Origin: Candidatus Delongbacteria bacterium
GTDB lineage: Bacteria; Bacteroidota; Bacteroidia; Bacteroidales; ML635J-15
Assembly (NCBI GenBank): GCA_027858215.1
Contig: JAQIDD010000050.1
Coordinates: 1 to 6,174, forward strand
Reading direction: 5' to 3'
DNA: 6,174 bases
Of this stretch, positions 5,933 through 6,174 are shown one piece after another. The notes under the pieces are model-generated. The model had not been told where the DNA came from. It saw only the letters and a list, made by a program, of their open reading frames with translations, and searched no databases. Numbering within the stretch: the first letter of the stretch is position 1; every line of letters starts with the position of its first letter. Position numbers and translations under genes: made by a program.

Positions 5933-6174
5933 TCATACAATGCCATCACTGCAATAATCTTTACGGGCACAGCTTTGGCAGTATTTTCCCATCCACACTT
6001 CATCAAATTGGTTGATGGCAGCTTCCACAACATCAGGGTCATCTGTAAAAATACCGGCTTCAACATTTCTTCTGTCCTTTGATTTTGCTCCCATGCCCGC
6101 ACCTGTCATATTGGCTGAGCCAATGTAAGCCACTTTCATGTCTATGATGATTATTTTGAAATGTACACGCGGGC
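5933..6174 (-). CDS. Phospholipase D-like (HKD) protein, C-terminal fragment, 5' end outside the window
   Basis: The minus-strand frame is open from the window edge to TGA at 5933-5935 and gives 79 residues. It holds a complete HKD motif: H-F-K, four Ile, Asp, six residues, then G-S-A-N (6163-6110), matching HxKx4Dx6GSxN. The Met at 6137-6139 lies inside this motif, between its Asp and its GSAN, so it is not the start; the real start is beyond 6174. After the motif come KSKDRRNVEAGIF and a C-terminal CQSCARKDYC cluster (5980-5951), C-x2-C-x5-C, which could bind metal. HKD enzymes cleave or transfer phosphodiester bonds using paired motifs, so a second HKD should lie upstream. The substrate (phospholipid or nucleic acid) cannot be told from this part. 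It converges on the barrel gene. The 66 bp between that gene's restored end (5866) and this stop hold no clear terminator. Confidence 0.85.
   Translation of the reverse strand, partial: PRVHFKIIIIDMKVAYIGSANMTGAGMGAKSKDRRNVEAGIFTDDPDVVEAAINQFDEVWMGKYCQSCARKDYCSDGIV

Noticed and set aside
6137..6139. ATG as start of a small 68-aa PLD-like gene
   Set aside because: The frame stays open to the window edge and the upstream codons complete the HKD motif, so this Met is internal.
1..6174. A CRISPR array, tRNA, rRNA, transposase or defence island
   Set aside because: No regularly spaced long repeats, tRNA-like cloverleaf, transposase motifs or defence-gene domains were seen; the lone HKD fragment is not enough to claim a defence system.

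Overview
The window looks like chromosomal DNA from a member of the Bacteroidota, probably Bacteroidales or Marinilabiliales-like. This is inferred from four things. Three genes have TAnnTTTG-type -7 promoter boxes close upstream. No clear Shine-Dalgarno sites are present, and initiation contexts are A/T-rich (ATTATG). The protein types are typical of the phylum: a GT2 glycosyltransferase of the FFMYGEDIDMSYRI type, a short AroE starting with a YGLIGYPL motif, and a small outer-membrane beta-barrel. The intergenic DNA carries degenerate low-complexity and palindromic repeats.

Layout. Positions 1-226 are non-coding and repeat-rich: a 10-bp inverted repeat, a duplicated leader-like motif, seven degenerate 7-bp repeats and a promoter. 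A class I/II PLP aminotransferase follows (227-1432, +). The gap 1433-1586 holds a palindrome and an A-rich direct repeat. Next comes a probable two-gene unit on the + strand: a 653-aa membrane protein (1587-3548) fusing a GT2 glycosyltransferase to a WbaP-like four-helix/Rossmann region and a degenerate sugar-phosphate transferase tail, overlapping by 4 bp a GNAT acetyltransferase (3545-4063). Shikimate dehydrogenase aroE (4047-4823, -) converges on it with a 17-bp 3' overlap and appears to start at TTG. A divergent promoter region separates aroE from a secreted beta-barrel protein gene (5054-5836, +). That reading frame is cut by a stop codon nine codons before what looks like its true C-terminal strand. 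The right edge holds the 3' end of a phospholipase D-like HKD protein (5933-6174, -).

The aminotransferase and AroE are probably amino-acid metabolism enzymes. The GT2 fusion and the GNAT are translationally coupled and may serve surface glycan assembly at the inner membrane. No strong functional link joins these groups. I do not see a defence system, CRISPR array, RNA gene or insertion sequence. The most informative oddities are the premature stop in the barrel gene, the apparently catalytically dead transferase tail on the glycosyltransferase, and a Ser-to-Ala change in the AroE shikimate-binding motif.
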